Origin: Straminergon stramineum
Lineage: Eukaryota; Streptophyta; Bryopsida; Hypnales; Calliergonaceae
Reading direction: 5' to 3'
Length of the DNA: 64,000 nt
Assembly (NCBI GenBank): GCA_963920665.1
Contig: OY987263.1
Span: 46,101,218-46,165,217, forward strand
The notes beneath the pieces are model-generated. The model ran no database searches and was not told where the DNA came from. It was given only the letters and a program-made list of their open reading frames with translations. Positions within the stretch are counted from its first letter, which is position 1. Each line of letters begins with the position of its first letter. Below, one piece after another: positions 48,856-60,337 of the stretch. The translations under genes and the position numbers were made by a program.

Positions 48856-49328
48856 TAAGGTAAAACAGCCCATTACAGACCTTTTACCCATTGCGGACTC
48901 TTAAGAATGACCCCATTACGGGTTTCTTTTAGTTATTGAGATTGGGGCCACATTCAATGTCTTAGCTAACTGGAATAGAGTAATTAGTGGCCACAATAGG
49001 AACTTTCAATTTTTTAGTGTTAGTTCATTGTAAGAAGTGCCTTTTTCAGGTCTTTTGTGTTAGAAAATATTGTGACTACAATAGGTAAGTTAGATGAGTG
49101 TTATGGATCAATTTTTGTTGGGTTTAGGATAGTCTACAAACTTTTTGGGGTTGTGGCAGGCAAAACACTTTAAAAATTCATAACAAATTCACATTTTGTT
49201 GAAAAATATAGTTTCAAATGCTCTCACCATTTCTATCACTTGACTTTCTCTGGAAAAAAAAGTAGAAAATTTCAGAAATGATAAGAGGGCAAACCCCCCA
49301 TTTGGTCTTAATGGGCTGTTTTACCTTA
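48856..49328. mobile_element. MITE with perfect 20-bp inverted ends
   Basis: taaggtaaaacagcccatta at 48856-48875 is exactly complemented at 49309-49328. 473 bp, AT-rich, no coding. The outermost TA may be the target duplication. No relation to the TTAA-bounded families is seen. Confidence 0.75.
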
Positions 49329-49632
49329 ATACTTTATGATGATTTTTCTCAAATCATGAATTCTGGAGAACACTATGGACGTTCAGGGATTAAAGCCCCA
49401 TTCAAACCAAGATTCACTTTCCGAAGGACCTGAAGGGAGAAAGAAAGCTGCGACGGACATACAGGAAAGCAGCCACGTGTACCACGACCTGTCCACCTAG
49501 GCCACGCAAAAGGGTGCCAGGGGATCGCGCTTGGTGCGGGAAGCTCAAACTGGTGTAGCCGGGGCTCCTTGGTTGTTTGGCCCCCCACAGACAGTTTAGC
49601 CCGGGGGGCTAAAAGTTCCAAAGCTCCCAGTG

Positions 49633-50747
49633 CGATGCTGTCGCTCTTGATCAGTTACTGTGCTTGAGGTTTTAATAGCTCTAGCGACGTAATTTTGTGG
49701 TTTCCATGGAGGATATCTTGAGCTTTGAAGTTGACAAGAACGCGTGTTAATTCTACAGCTCCCTAATTTGGCCGATGGTTACATGACCAAGGCGACCATG
49801 GAGGTTCCAAGGTTGAGAAGCAGCTCACGTTTCTCACTTTCAGCAACACGGCAGCAGGTTCGGCTGATGTAAGTAGCACTCTGACAGACTGTTTTCTTAG
49901 TCATATATGTTCAGTCTGATGTCAGGAACTCGGTCAAGAAGACTGAAGAATCTGGTCATGCTTGAAAAGTACTAAATTCAGCTCAATTTATATTTAAACC
50001 TACCGACGTTGCTCTGGCGTAATAAGGAATTTCACTGACTTCAGACGCCGACCTACAAGTCTTTTCGAATAAGTTCGCACGTCTCTGATTCTTGTATCAC
50101 CACATGGATTTCGTTAGATTAATTCAATTTCTAGAAATCGGCACTTTTACAGATGCCCTCTAGAACCCCAGATCTATACGGGTCCTAGTTTCTATACCTT
50201 TGTGCACTTGAATGACATTGGTCCATATAGTTGATTCGGGAGTATTGAGAACTTCTTGCTGTTTCGATTTTGAGTTTGTTAAGCGGCGAGAAAAATCAAA
50301 TGGTTCAACAACTGCTTGATCAAAGCAGGCACTTCCAGATCATATAAGTCTGAAGATTCTGGAGGTGTTGAAATTGTGCGACATTGTGAACTGACATGAT
50401 CATTACCAAATATATAATTGCTATGGCCTTGATTATTTAGCTACGAAATTTTAGAATGGCATCAATCAGTCTAGCTTTTGAGTTGCCTTCAGACACCAGG
50501 AATGGCAGAACACTTGTTTACTGGACCCTCTCGGTGAGTGCTTTGTCGTCTAACTTGGCTCCTTGGTGACAGCAATCCCAGAGTCCTCGAAGCTAGCCTC
50601 CCAATTCTGACCATCGTAAGTAGAGAGTCCCCAAATCCACGCAATTCACAGAAACTGCAACCACATTGGAACTGGAGCGAGAAATATTTTAGAAGGAAGT
50701 GATCCCACCCCCCTTACAGAAGGAATGGTTGGCGGTGTGGCTACCCA
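49633..50747. repeat. Segmental duplication, copy 2 (lacks the HMA-protein gene)
   Basis: A continuous copy of 43069-43916 joined directly to 47930-48140. The join lies at gtctaacttggctcc (50546-50560) and omits about 4.0 kb containing the HMA-protein gene. The join shares one or two bases with both parents and has no target duplication, so it looks like a microhomology deletion. One 71-bp stretch (about 50351-50421) is present here and absent from copy 1. Confidence 0.9.
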
Positions 50748-51423
50748 GCATGTGCAAGGAGAGATACTCTCTGGAGAAGTCCCCTAGCTTGAAATCATAC
50801 AACGGGACTATAAAGTGCACGTTCCGTCGCATCGCAGTCGGAGCAATTGTAGTGCCAAGCTCACGGGCGCCTTCACTTTGCCCAGCTCTTTGCACTATCA
50901 TAGATTGCAATTGCGAGACGTGAAATTACTCAAGGGCTGCAAACGTTTGGGGAAATCAAGCTTCACACTCCACTGATTGCTACTTTGTGTCCCACAATTG
51001 AAGACCGATTAAATAAGCATTGGGCAAAGAATGCCGACCCTGCCCACCGGGTGCGGTACTCTTATTATTTAATTTGGATTAATTCCAAAACATGGAACTT
51101 CCGATTGCATTACCGTAGTAAGGTAATCAGATTTCCAAAAAAATGAATTAGAGTGGTAACCAAAAAACAAAAGATAAAGAACAAAAGAAACTAAACAAGG
51201 ACCTAAAACTTATGCCATAGGATCTGACCCAAGCCATAAGCCATGATTATTGTCATGTCTTCTTACTCAAGGAATATAAAACGGGTCATTTTCTAGCTCC
51301 TTCTGGTTCACTGAGCCAAGTAGGGCGGAAGAGCGAACAAAGTCACCTTAGACCCTACCCTTCCACAAGCCAATCAAATCCCGCCACATATCCTTCAGCT
51401 GACTAAGGCCAAGTTAGTTGATC
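50748..51423. other. Intergenic sequence
   Basis: No gene is recognised. The short open frame across 50699-50923 overlaps the duplicated segment and has no features. Confidence 0.4.
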
Positions 51424-51676
51424 TACACTAAATAGTGAAATTAGGTTGCCTTAACAATTAGGTTGCCTTACCCTAAGAAAGTTACTTTACAAGTCATCAA
51501 AGTCAACAAATATTTATAAAAATATTTCCATTTGTACACATAGAGGTTCATGAGTCCCAAATGTAACAATATGAAATTCAAAAGTAGTTCATTCTTGTAC
51601 ACTAATTGTAAATATTTAATTAGTGTCAAATGTCGAGAAATTAGTGAGGGGGAACCTAATTTCACTATTCAGTGTA
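51424..51676. mobile_element. TA-flanked MITE, relative of the intronic one
   Basis: Ends are CACTAAATAGTGAAATTAGG (from 51426) and, on the reverse strand, CACTGAATAGTGAAATTAGG (ending 51674), each flanked by TA; 253 bp, non-coding. The ends resemble those of the MITE at 12807-13099 (CACTAATAATGAAATT). Confidence 0.75.
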
Positions 51677-51873
51677 GGTAGCTGGTGCATAGGCCACATC
51701 TCCAGATTGCTACAAGGTTCTACCATCTTTGACCACGTGATTCCAAAATATGTGTTAGAACTTTGGAACCGATGATAGTATAAGATTAACTTAGTATTTA
51801 ATGGCTCTAGATCGAAGGGATGGAGGCACAACATCAACAGGAGCTATTAGGATGATCACCCATTTTCGATCAC

Positions 51874-52802
51874 TTAACCCCTAAAGGACCATTGTCCCTT
51901 CAGGGGACAAATGAGATTTCGGGTAGGTATCTACGATCTCAATTTTTGTCCTGATTTTTTAAAACTTTTTGTGAAGATAGAAAAATTGATTAGCTTCATG
52001 GGAATATAATTTTTTTTTCATTTGGTGCCCAGGAACAAAAATTATGCCCAAATAAGCTCAAAACAAGGGAGAGGGGCAGCAAAAACAAGTTTCAAAAATT
52101 TGAATTTTTTTATTTTTTATTTTTTTCCCCTCATAGATTGTATTTTTGTCTCCACGGAAAGATTTGATTCATTCCATTTGGATTTGTTATGAGAAAGTTA
52201 CAAACAATTTTGTTTTTTGGGCACTTAGAGCATCTTCCTGAAAAAATAACATGTAGGATTCATTTCTGAATGCAATTTTTACAATGTTTCAAAAAATAAA
52301 GGTCCATATTATTTCATTTGCCTTTGAAAATAATCTCACCATTGAAATTAGTGCATTTTAATTCCATCTTAGAGATATTAATAATTTAGATTTTCCTTCT
52401 ATCTTGTACCTACTTCTACTTAACAATTTTTAAAGAATCAAAATTAATTTTTTTTGCATTCTTTTTTTTTCCTAGACTCTCCACTCAATTCTCTACCACA
52501 AAGATTTAAAGCTCAAAACTCTAAAGTGCAAAAAATTAAAATTAAGAAGCTTCAAAGTCAAATAACCTAGTCCCGCAATGTATGGAAAAACTTGTTTTCT
52601 TCACTTTAAACACAGATTCTTGCAATCTATGCAATCAAAATTTCTGAAATTTTTTCCACACATTTCCATACTAGTTAGGTGTCAGATCCTATGGTTACAT
52701 GTGCAAAAAATACAATTTTCAAATTTTTTTACTCTTTGCTCTAAAAATGGCAGTTTTGAGTGTTCTTTTGCAGAAAAAAGGTCTTGGTCCTTTAGGAGTT
52801 AA
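51874..52802. mobile_element. TTAA-bounded element D (piggyBac-like ends)
   Basis: Starts TTAACCCCTAAAGGACC and ends GGTCCTTTAGGAGTTAA, a 17-bp inverted repeat with one mismatch. 929 bp, AT-rich, non-coding. It shares interior sequence with element E (for example the block near tctatgcaatcaaaatttct at 52626). Confidence 0.75.
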
Positions 52803-53186
52803 GCAATTTAGCTTGTCTTTGGCATGGGAAAAGTTCGGGAAAGAATTTCCCTATGTAGAGAAATAGATTTCAAAAGGATTTTATAATTTTCTAAATTTTT
52901 CCCTTAAAAGCAAAATTATCATGAATTTTTTTCGTGAAGATTCTATTTATCCCATTAGTGATATGTAGGCAAACCTATTTCCAACCATAAGATGGTTCCA
53001 AAATCGATGTAAGGCTTCCAAAGTACACATTGTGATCATGTAAGCTTTCAATGTACACCTCCTAGACATTTTTGTTGTCCCGGAGGTCCTGCAGTGCATG
53101 AGTTGTCACCTACAATGCATTTGATCAGAAATGGAGCAGCCTAAACTACAAGAATGGAAGGCTGATTGGATATGGGTGATCTCCTT

Positions 53187-53830
53187 TTAACCCCTAAATG
53201 CCCAAGGCATCAGATTCTGGTGTTTTGAAAACTTTGAAGTTAAGTAATATCCAACCAAATTGCTATTATTATTAGTTTATATTTTTGGAGAATTTTTTTT
53301 GAAGTCTAGTTTTAGAATCAAAAAGTTGATCTAAAAAATAAAGGATTATGATTTTTCTATTGAAGATTTAGTGCAAGGATGCCCATTGCAATCTTGACTT
53401 CCCATAGTGTTGAGGGCTCTTGAAAATGAGCCTCAAATACACTAGATCTTGGAGGCAAAATCGCATTAGAAATTCATTTAAAAAAATTGTAGAATAGATT
53501 TTGAAAAACTGTAAATTGAATGGGGTTGTGCATGCTAGGCCCTATAACCTCAAATTTTTTTAGTGAAAAAATTTTTAGAGTTGACATGCAAAAAGTGAAT
53601 TGAAAAATTTTCCTAGTTTTTACACCTTCATGATCAAACATTATAATCTTTCAATTTGTAAGCGATGTTGTTATGTTTTCTTTTCCTATGTGATCTCTAA
53701 CATGTCTAGTTTGACTTTGTACAGTTACAATTCAAAAGAAATTGGTCTAACTTATGAAAATGTTGACTTTTTGTTCAATTTAGAGCAAATTTCAAGAAGC
53801 TCCAAACAGGCCTTGGGCATTTAGGGGTTA
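53187..53830. mobile_element. TTAA-bounded element B (piggyBac-like ends)
   Basis: Starts TTAACCCCTAAATGCCCAAG and ends with its exact complement CTTGGGCATTTAGGGGTTAA; the perfect inverted repeat is 22 bp. 644 bp, non-coding. It is the cleanest member of the family shared with elements A and C. Confidence 0.8.
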
Positions 53831-54216
53831 AGTGACAAAGTTTGAGTGGCTGCCTTCCTCGACAACCATGCCATTTTCAGGAATAAAAAAATGAAAAGAG
53901 AGACTTCATCAACGTTCCGGTTACCTCGTTGCACACTCTAGTGCAGCTACAGGGACAGAGCCTCTCGTAGCATAGCTGCTTCAATTTGTTTTCTGGGAAT
54001 GATGATGGATGATGAAAAAATGAAAATCTCACAGAGATTTTGAAACGCCAACTGAACTCCGAAGTGAGCAGTGTCTGTACTGATTTTCATTCAGCATCAT
54101 CGTTGGAAGGCTCCGCGAATGTCTACATCCCCCCTTATCTTTGTCCCGTCCTCACTACAACACGTTTGGCAAAGCATTTATAGTAAGTAAGCTTAGAGAA
54201 TGCTGCAGTCATCGTT

Positions 54217-54560
54217 TCAGAGGAATGCCTCCTCACGATCGGAGTCCAACGAGGAGAACTGCAGTGTTTCCTTGTTGGGTTCGAGCTCTGTGTGCACATT
54301 CCGCTGGACAGTATTGGAGCCCAGAAGCCTATGGAGCGGATCGTTAGCATGAGAGAAAACAATCCCCTGTTTTGTCAAGCATGTGTGCACCAGTCTGAAT
54401 ACAAATTGCACTTTCGGAGAGCACCAGGGAAGCGAGTCGTGAATCAAATCCACTGAACGAGTTTTGGGAAGCTCGAGCTTGCACTTGGCGATAGTATCTA
54501 AGTGAATTTTGAGGAGTTGATTCGGGGTCTCACAAATTGCAGCTACTGGAGTTGTATCAA
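54217..54560 (-). pseudogene. Possible SNF2-type helicase fragment (CLSY/DRD1-like)
   Basis: The minus strand reads openly from about 54560 to a stop near 54217. It includes ETPNQLLKIHLDTIAKC, then DLIHDSLPWCSPKVQFVFRL and a FSHANDPLHRLLGS-like segment. The order lysine-Val/Ile-x-Phe-Val then a Phe-Ser-H/Q...PL motif resembles the start of the SNF2 C-terminal helicase lobe in CLASSY/DRD1-type proteins. No other helicase motifs are seen nearby, and a TGA lies upstream in frame, so it is at most a relic. It overlaps the presumed promoter of the plus-strand gene at 54620. Confidence 0.35.
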
Positions 54561-54619
54561 ACTTTTGAAAGAGTAGAGTTCACTCATTGACTGGATTATA
54601 GTGTTGGGTTTCCTCCAAG

Positions 54620-56644
54620 ATGCCGGATAATACTGACTTTCGGGTTCCCGGCAAGAAATTTGAGCGGAAATTTGGCAAGAAATCTCGTCCATGGTAAGCT
54701 CTCTTCTTCTTCGTCAAACTTCTCTCGTCTGGTAACGATTTTATGATGCCTGTCTTTGCAATTAGAGATAGGGTTTGAAGTTAGTTGGATGTGTTCTCCT
54801 CCAAAATTGCTTCTGCTAGGGCATCGTTGCCTCGATTTGCGCGTCTGTGTTTCTGGAGATGTGGTTCTTTTCTAATGATTGGCATGTCCTTCATTTACTT
54901 TGCGAATGCGCACACAACGTTCTTAGAAGCTGCCTCAGCAACCTCAAATTGTTGATTAAAAAGAATCTGGACTCTTTGAGCTCAAAATTGTCCTTGAAAT
55001 GCCGTTTTTTGATCCTTTAGAATTGTCCTGACTCCATAAGAGAGTTCTCTACAATGCTTGAAATCTTTTGTCAATCTTAAGTTTACAATGGACAAGGGAC
55101 CACCCTAGAATGTAAATCCAAGACAGCAGCAGTAAGTGAGAATTTGCGCCATAGCTAACTGACCCTACTTTGGCAGTTTACGCACTCAGTGCCTTAAGCC
55201 AGTTAGCTAAAGCCGCTATTCAGTTGTGAGATTTGAGCTGCTTACGTTTGTGCGTGTGTTTTGCAGTGTGGATAAGAAAGGGGGAATCATATTTCCTGGT
55301 AAATACAAATCGTTCATTGTGAATATCCGCCCTAAGAAATGGCAGGAGAAGTTTTGGATTGGCCGGATTGACAATTACGTAGACGCTCAATTCATCGCTG
55401 ATCTGGTGTATTACTACATCGGTCATCCGTGCTTCCACTTGCAGAACGTCAACTTCAACTTCCCCCCTGTAGAGTGTGAAGGCACCTCGACTCCACTCAC
55501 GAGTCGAGAGATGTGCTTTGAGTTTGTAATGTCCATAGCCAGTGGTCTTATATCTCAGCAAAAGGATTTTATAAAGATTGTGCAAAAGCTGGCGATCGAA
55601 GAGGTCAAGCGTGTGGAAGTGCAGAGGGTTTTACAACAATTCCGAGATGAGAATGTCCTTGCTGTAATTGTAGGGAAGGAGCAGGAGGAGGAGGTGCAAT
55701 TAGACCAATCTATGGAAGTAGATGATCCGAAGCATCTGCCCTTGATTCTAGCATCCCATGAAGGAGTAACTCGGAATGTGGACGGCTTGAATGCGCATGT
55801 TCTTGGGTTTGATATGTGCGACACTGGATTTCATTTACAAAGTGCTTTAACCCATGTTGAATGCTCGTGGGTGGATGCTTATCTTTCTGGTATGGAAGAC
55901 TATGACGGGAGCTCCAATCATGGTAAGCAATCACGGCAAATACTGTTTGTTTGCGATTTTTGACTGCATCATGATTTTTAGGAATACAATTATATTTGTT
56001 GGACTTTCTTGCAAGCCTGCATACCATGTGCTGTGATATGGTCCACCTCACAATAACGATTTCATCACAGGGTCCAATGTTTCTATATACTCTGAAGTCT
56101 TGTGTGTTGTATAAGCTAGCGTACAAATAGAGGTTGTCAGATTGTTGTTCTGCGATTTTCTGGGCTATTACCAAATTAGGGGTCAGATCTTGCAATTACT
56201 TCTCCACGATTTGCAGATTTGTGGCCAAATTGGACACTACGCAATTCTATTTTCCTTAAAAGTACTAGCCCCTTGGATGAGTTTTGGAATGTAATTCAGA
56301 AATTGCTTTCTTTTGCTGGCAAACTCTCACTTTCTAGTGTCTTGCTTGTGGTGTCTGGAATGATCCTTTCTTAAAGGCATGCTTTTGTAGCTTCGGAAAG
56401 CACCTCAGTCTGCTAGCAATTAGAAACTTGAAGCAGGGCTAGATTGTATATATGATTTTCATGCGGATAATTGATACTCTGCGAGTGATACATTTAGGTA
56501 GGAAATCGTATGCTCTCCATGAAATTTTTTCAGCATGTTCTCTCCGAAATTATTATTTGACGTTTAGTAACAGTGTAACAAATGACAATTGCAGATGCAG
56601 AAGACGTTTGCAGTGCGACGGGAGTTTTAGAAGAGAACTCATGA
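54620..56644 (+). CDS. Unrecognised three-exon gene, 259 residues
   Basis: Exons 54620-54693, 55267-55922 and 56595-56644 join in frame through canonical sites: TG|gtaagc to ttttgcag|TGTG, then CATG|gtaagc to attgcag|ATGC. The N-terminus (MPDNTDFRVPGKKFERKFGK) is basic. A mixed domain follows, with GGIIFPGKYKSFIVNIRPKK, KFWIGRIDNYVDAQFIADLV and GHPCFHLQNVNFNFPP. A helical stretch rich in Gln/Val/Glu (about residues 130-170) and an acidic C-terminus ending EENS complete it. No signal peptide or membrane segment, so probably cytosolic or nuclear. I recognise no family. Even codon quality over 650 bases and clean splicing argue for a real gene. Confidence 0.7.
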
Positions 56645-58084
56645 GACTGTCATTTGGCGATTGAGAATTTTGCAGTGAACTTTTTTGCTATGGAAGAGTA
56701 CTGCAGTTTATGAAACCGGTGACAGTTCAATCCCATAAATGATCTTGAAGGTGAAAGTTTTGTGAGCGACTCCCATTTCACACACATGTGCACGTCAGTC
56801 TGATGAATTCATCTCAAGTCACTTTCCATATAGTGATGTAGCTTACTCATTATTATGGTTTAGATGCTTCTAGTCATCCCGAAGTCATGCGTAGTTGGCT
56901 AAGAGAGAAAAGCTTATGTTCTAGACGGTTGGTAGGCTTGAGATGGGCATCAAATATAACTCTCGCGTGTAGACTGAATTAGAAACGGAATATATTGGAG
57001 ATCTATAGCTCCTTGAGAGAGCAGGGAGGATGTAGATTATGACTTGGACCCTATTCATTTTCAATTGCAAGGTGTCATGTGGCAATGAAAGTGATAGGAG
57101 AGGGTTCTGAAATTATGTGAAGTCGTAGCATGCAAAAAAATTTCAACACTCTTTGAAAATGATCTATTGCATAACTCGGATGTATGTGTATCACTGTATA
57201 ATCTTTGTTTGCATGAAATGTTGAATGTTGGCTTCATCCTACACTCAAACAAAAGTGAGCCAATATGGAAATCCTCCACTCTTGGTGCATCTTTTCATAT
57301 GACTTATCCTTAGTGATGCAATGAGGGTTCAATTGATGAATGTTGATTTCTTTATGCTTCCAAAGTGGGTTTTAGACTTTGTGGAATGAGATGTTTCAAT
57401 AACAAAGACTTTCAATGTTGAATTGGATGTCCATTTTGAAGTTTTAGAGTTTGGTCACTAAAAGTGTTCATCATTGAACTTGTTTCCTATCTTTTTTCAT
57501 TTAGGCAATGGCACTATATTGAATTGATTGTTGCTAGTGTCACCTTGCTCTCAAGCAAGCATTGGTTAGTCTTCTACTTTTCTTGTTAACCACTGTGTAA
57601 CATGATAATCACCACTTGAACACTTGGAGTCTCTAAAGTTTCTCTAACTATTAGAAACTTGTGATTGGCTATACTTACATGGATTCATCCTCATTCTCGG
57701 AAGACTTTACATTACATGCTAGTGAGGAACCTTTGTAGTACATGAGTTTGCCTTGTCTCATTGCCACTTGATTCGGAGCCATCATCACTTTGAATGTTGT
57801 CTACATCGCACTGGCATGGAAAGAATCAAAGGGCTTTTCTGACGACTTCTCTGGATATGGAATTGCACAGAAAGGTAGCACAGGGGTGAGATTTTTGGAA
57901 GATGTACAAAAGAAAGCAAATTTTGTAAACTGTATGATAATCCTTAAGTTACATTAGCCAAAAATCTGGACATACTCCATTGCATAGAACGATTTGGCAT
58001 TACACTTTCTAGTACAACCAGGCTCCTGATTTGAGGTACCCAGCACGGACGCGAAGAGAAGTATTTCAAAAATTGGTGTTCAAT
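56645..58084. other. Intergenic sequence
   Basis: 3' flank of the three-exon gene followed by AT-rich DNA. No gene or clear element is seen. Confidence 0.45.
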
Positions 58085-58355
58085 TCTCTTCGCTAATCAT
58101 GAATATACACAGGGTTTTGGTTTAAACTATAACGAGTTACATCGATCAGCAAGTTTCAGGGAAAAGAGGGCGTGACTTACAAGGAAGAAGTGAAGATCCC
58201 CATGTCAGCAGCAAGGTTCCTGACTGCGTGCAGTTCGCAAGAATTTTCAAGTTTCAAGTTTCACCTTTAGGGTAACCCTAGAACAGAACTTGGAGGGAGC
58301 AAAGTTGGCTAGGAATGGGAATCAGCCAAGAGCACCTCCATGCTGGTAATAATAA
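58085..58355 (-). pseudogene. Inverted fragment of the gene at 40459 (promoter, exon 1, part of intron 1)
   Basis: The reverse complement matches 40312 to about 40550: a (tat)n-type stretch (tattattattattacc), ctccaagttc-gttc-agggttaccctaaa, then gctgctgacATGGGGATCTTC and the donor TTGTAAGTCA. The start codon here lies at 58203-58201 on the minus strand (MGIFTSS). Homology stops inside intron 1, after gtatattcatga. None of the later exons follows, so it is truncated. Confidence 0.8.
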
Positions 58356-58814
58356 TAATACCCCCTTCCAACCGGCCTGGGTGAACCGATCCCCTCGCTC
58401 GTCCCCCCAAGTCATTCCAGGGGTGCATGTAACAAAAAAAGGCCCCAGTATTTTGAGCTTGATTAATCTGTTTTCTACTCTGCTCCGGCTAATTTGGGGC
58501 CGCTGATTGCAAATATGAATTCAAAATTCTTAAATTTTATCATTTGTGACAAATGAAAAATTTCAGCCTTTTGTCTCGGGGACGAGAAAAAGGGTCAATT
58601 CACCCCAACTCCCACGTAGGAATTCAAGCACACCGTAGTTAATCACGTGGGAATTGGTAGGTTTTAACTCACCTATGCCCATGGTTTTCATGGTTTCAGG
58701 GTTTCACGTTTAGCTCAATCGATCGCCAGCAAGCCATGTTCATTCAATTTAATTCGAATGGACCGTGTTAAATCCACCGGGCCCTTGCACAAGCTATCTC
58801 TGTGATCGAGTCTC

Positions 58815-59012
58815 TGTTGTCGACAGTTTTCTGTCCATCCACCTCGATCCTTATCATTCATCCGCTCATCATCTCTTGTATAGTTGTATATATGTTCACT
58901 CTCCCTGTTAATGATAATTATCATTTGAGCGCATTGAGTATGTATGTGTGTATTCTTGTTTGTGTGTGTGCTGGTCTTTCACTGAGTATGATATTAGTTA
59001 AGTATCAGATCA
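58815..59012 (+). repeat. Left LTR of the Copia element
   Basis: 198 bp, TG...CA ends, matching the right LTR along its length. Target duplication gtctc lies just outside. Confidence 0.95.
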
Positions 59013-59664
59013 TGGTATCAGAGCTGGTGATGTAGAATAAGTTGTAGTCAGCTTCTGTATGAGATAGACCATGCTCTATCAAGAAACCATTGATTTTTTC
59101 AAACCATGTGCGAGGAGACCGCTTGAGACCATATAGGAATTTTTGAAGTTTGCACACTTTATTTGATCTGGAGGTGGTGCAGAATCCCTCTGGTACCTCC
59201 ATATATACAATTTCCTTTAGGTCTCCATTCAAGAAAGCTGTAATGACGTCAAGGTGAATAAGAACCCACTCATTGCTAGTAGCTAAGGCCACTACCATTC
59301 GGACAGCCTTCCATTTCGCTACTGGAGCAAATACCTCGTCATAATCGATACCTTTGGTTTGTTGGTAACTCCTCGCCACAAGGCGAGCTTCGAGCTTGGA
59401 CAGATTCCCATCAGCGCCTATTTTTGTTTTAAATAACCACCTAATTGTTACTGGCTTGATGCCGGGCAGAGGATCACATAGGTCCCAAGTGTGATTTTTA
59501 AGCAAGGAATCGCATTCGGACTTCATGGCCTCACGCCAACCGGGGTGCGCATTAGCTTCAGTAAAACTGGGAGGTTTAGAAGGTTCCTCAATCAATCCGA
59601 AAAAATAGTTGTTCTCTATGGGTTCGATAAGTTCAATATATTTCGGCGAAGGTTGAAATGGCAA
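59005..59664 (-). pseudogene. Copia reverse transcriptase N-terminal part, inverted and cut
   Basis: The frame contains the RVT_2 start: WREAMKSECDSLLKNHTWDL, then KPVTIRWLFKTKI, LVARSYQQTKGIDYDEVFAP and HLDVITAFLNGDLKEIVYM (first catalytic Asp block). It breaks off at ADYNLFYI, before the YVDD active-site motif. The last ten codons read backwards into the primer-binding site and LTR, marking the inversion junction near 59035. Non-functional. Confidence 0.9.
59013..59024 (+). other. Primer-binding site (initiator tRNA-Met type)
   Basis: tggtatcagagc begins at the first base after the left LTR, the usual plant Copia primer site. Its orientation shows that the element is plus-strand although the adjoining pol reads minus. 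Confidence 0.9.
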
Positions 59665-60337
59665 TTTGACAGGTGAGGTTTCTATGGAGTAGGTGTAGCT
59701 ATCCTAGAGTTTGATAGATGGATGGCAATTGCGAGGCGGTTGTATTCTAGGAGTTTGGATATGAAGCTATCTAATTGGTACAGCTATAGGAGAAGTGGTT
59801 TGAGGGTCAATCCTAGAAGGTTGTAACTGCTCCGGTGAAGGTGGGGTTGGAGTGGAAAGATCATGTAGTGAGTGGTCAGATGGTAATGATGACTCCTGTG
59901 GTGAAGGTGGGGTTAGAACAAGGAGATCATGCAACTCTTTTGGCAAGGTACTAGGAGTCAGAATATAGCTTCTTGGTATGCTATTTGTGTTGAATGGCAT
60001 GGGATTCGTGACAAGGGCAGGTTGGTAGATGGATTTTTCTAATATAGATGACTCATCGAAACGAACATTACGGGATAAAATAAGTTTGCGGTCACTAGGT
60101 ATCCATATTCTAAAGCCTTTTGTAATCTCATCATATCCTACAAATATTCCTAATTTAGATTTGGCATCTAGCTTATCTTACTGATTTTTCTCGATCCATA
60201 CGTAAACTTTGGAACCAAAGGCTCGTAAATAGGAAATGTCAGGAATTGTTCTAAACAAGCGTTGGAAGGAAATTTGCTATAGTTGGGGAGTGATTGATGA
60301 GGAAAGCGGTGGTGTTGACGGATTCAGTCCATAAATA

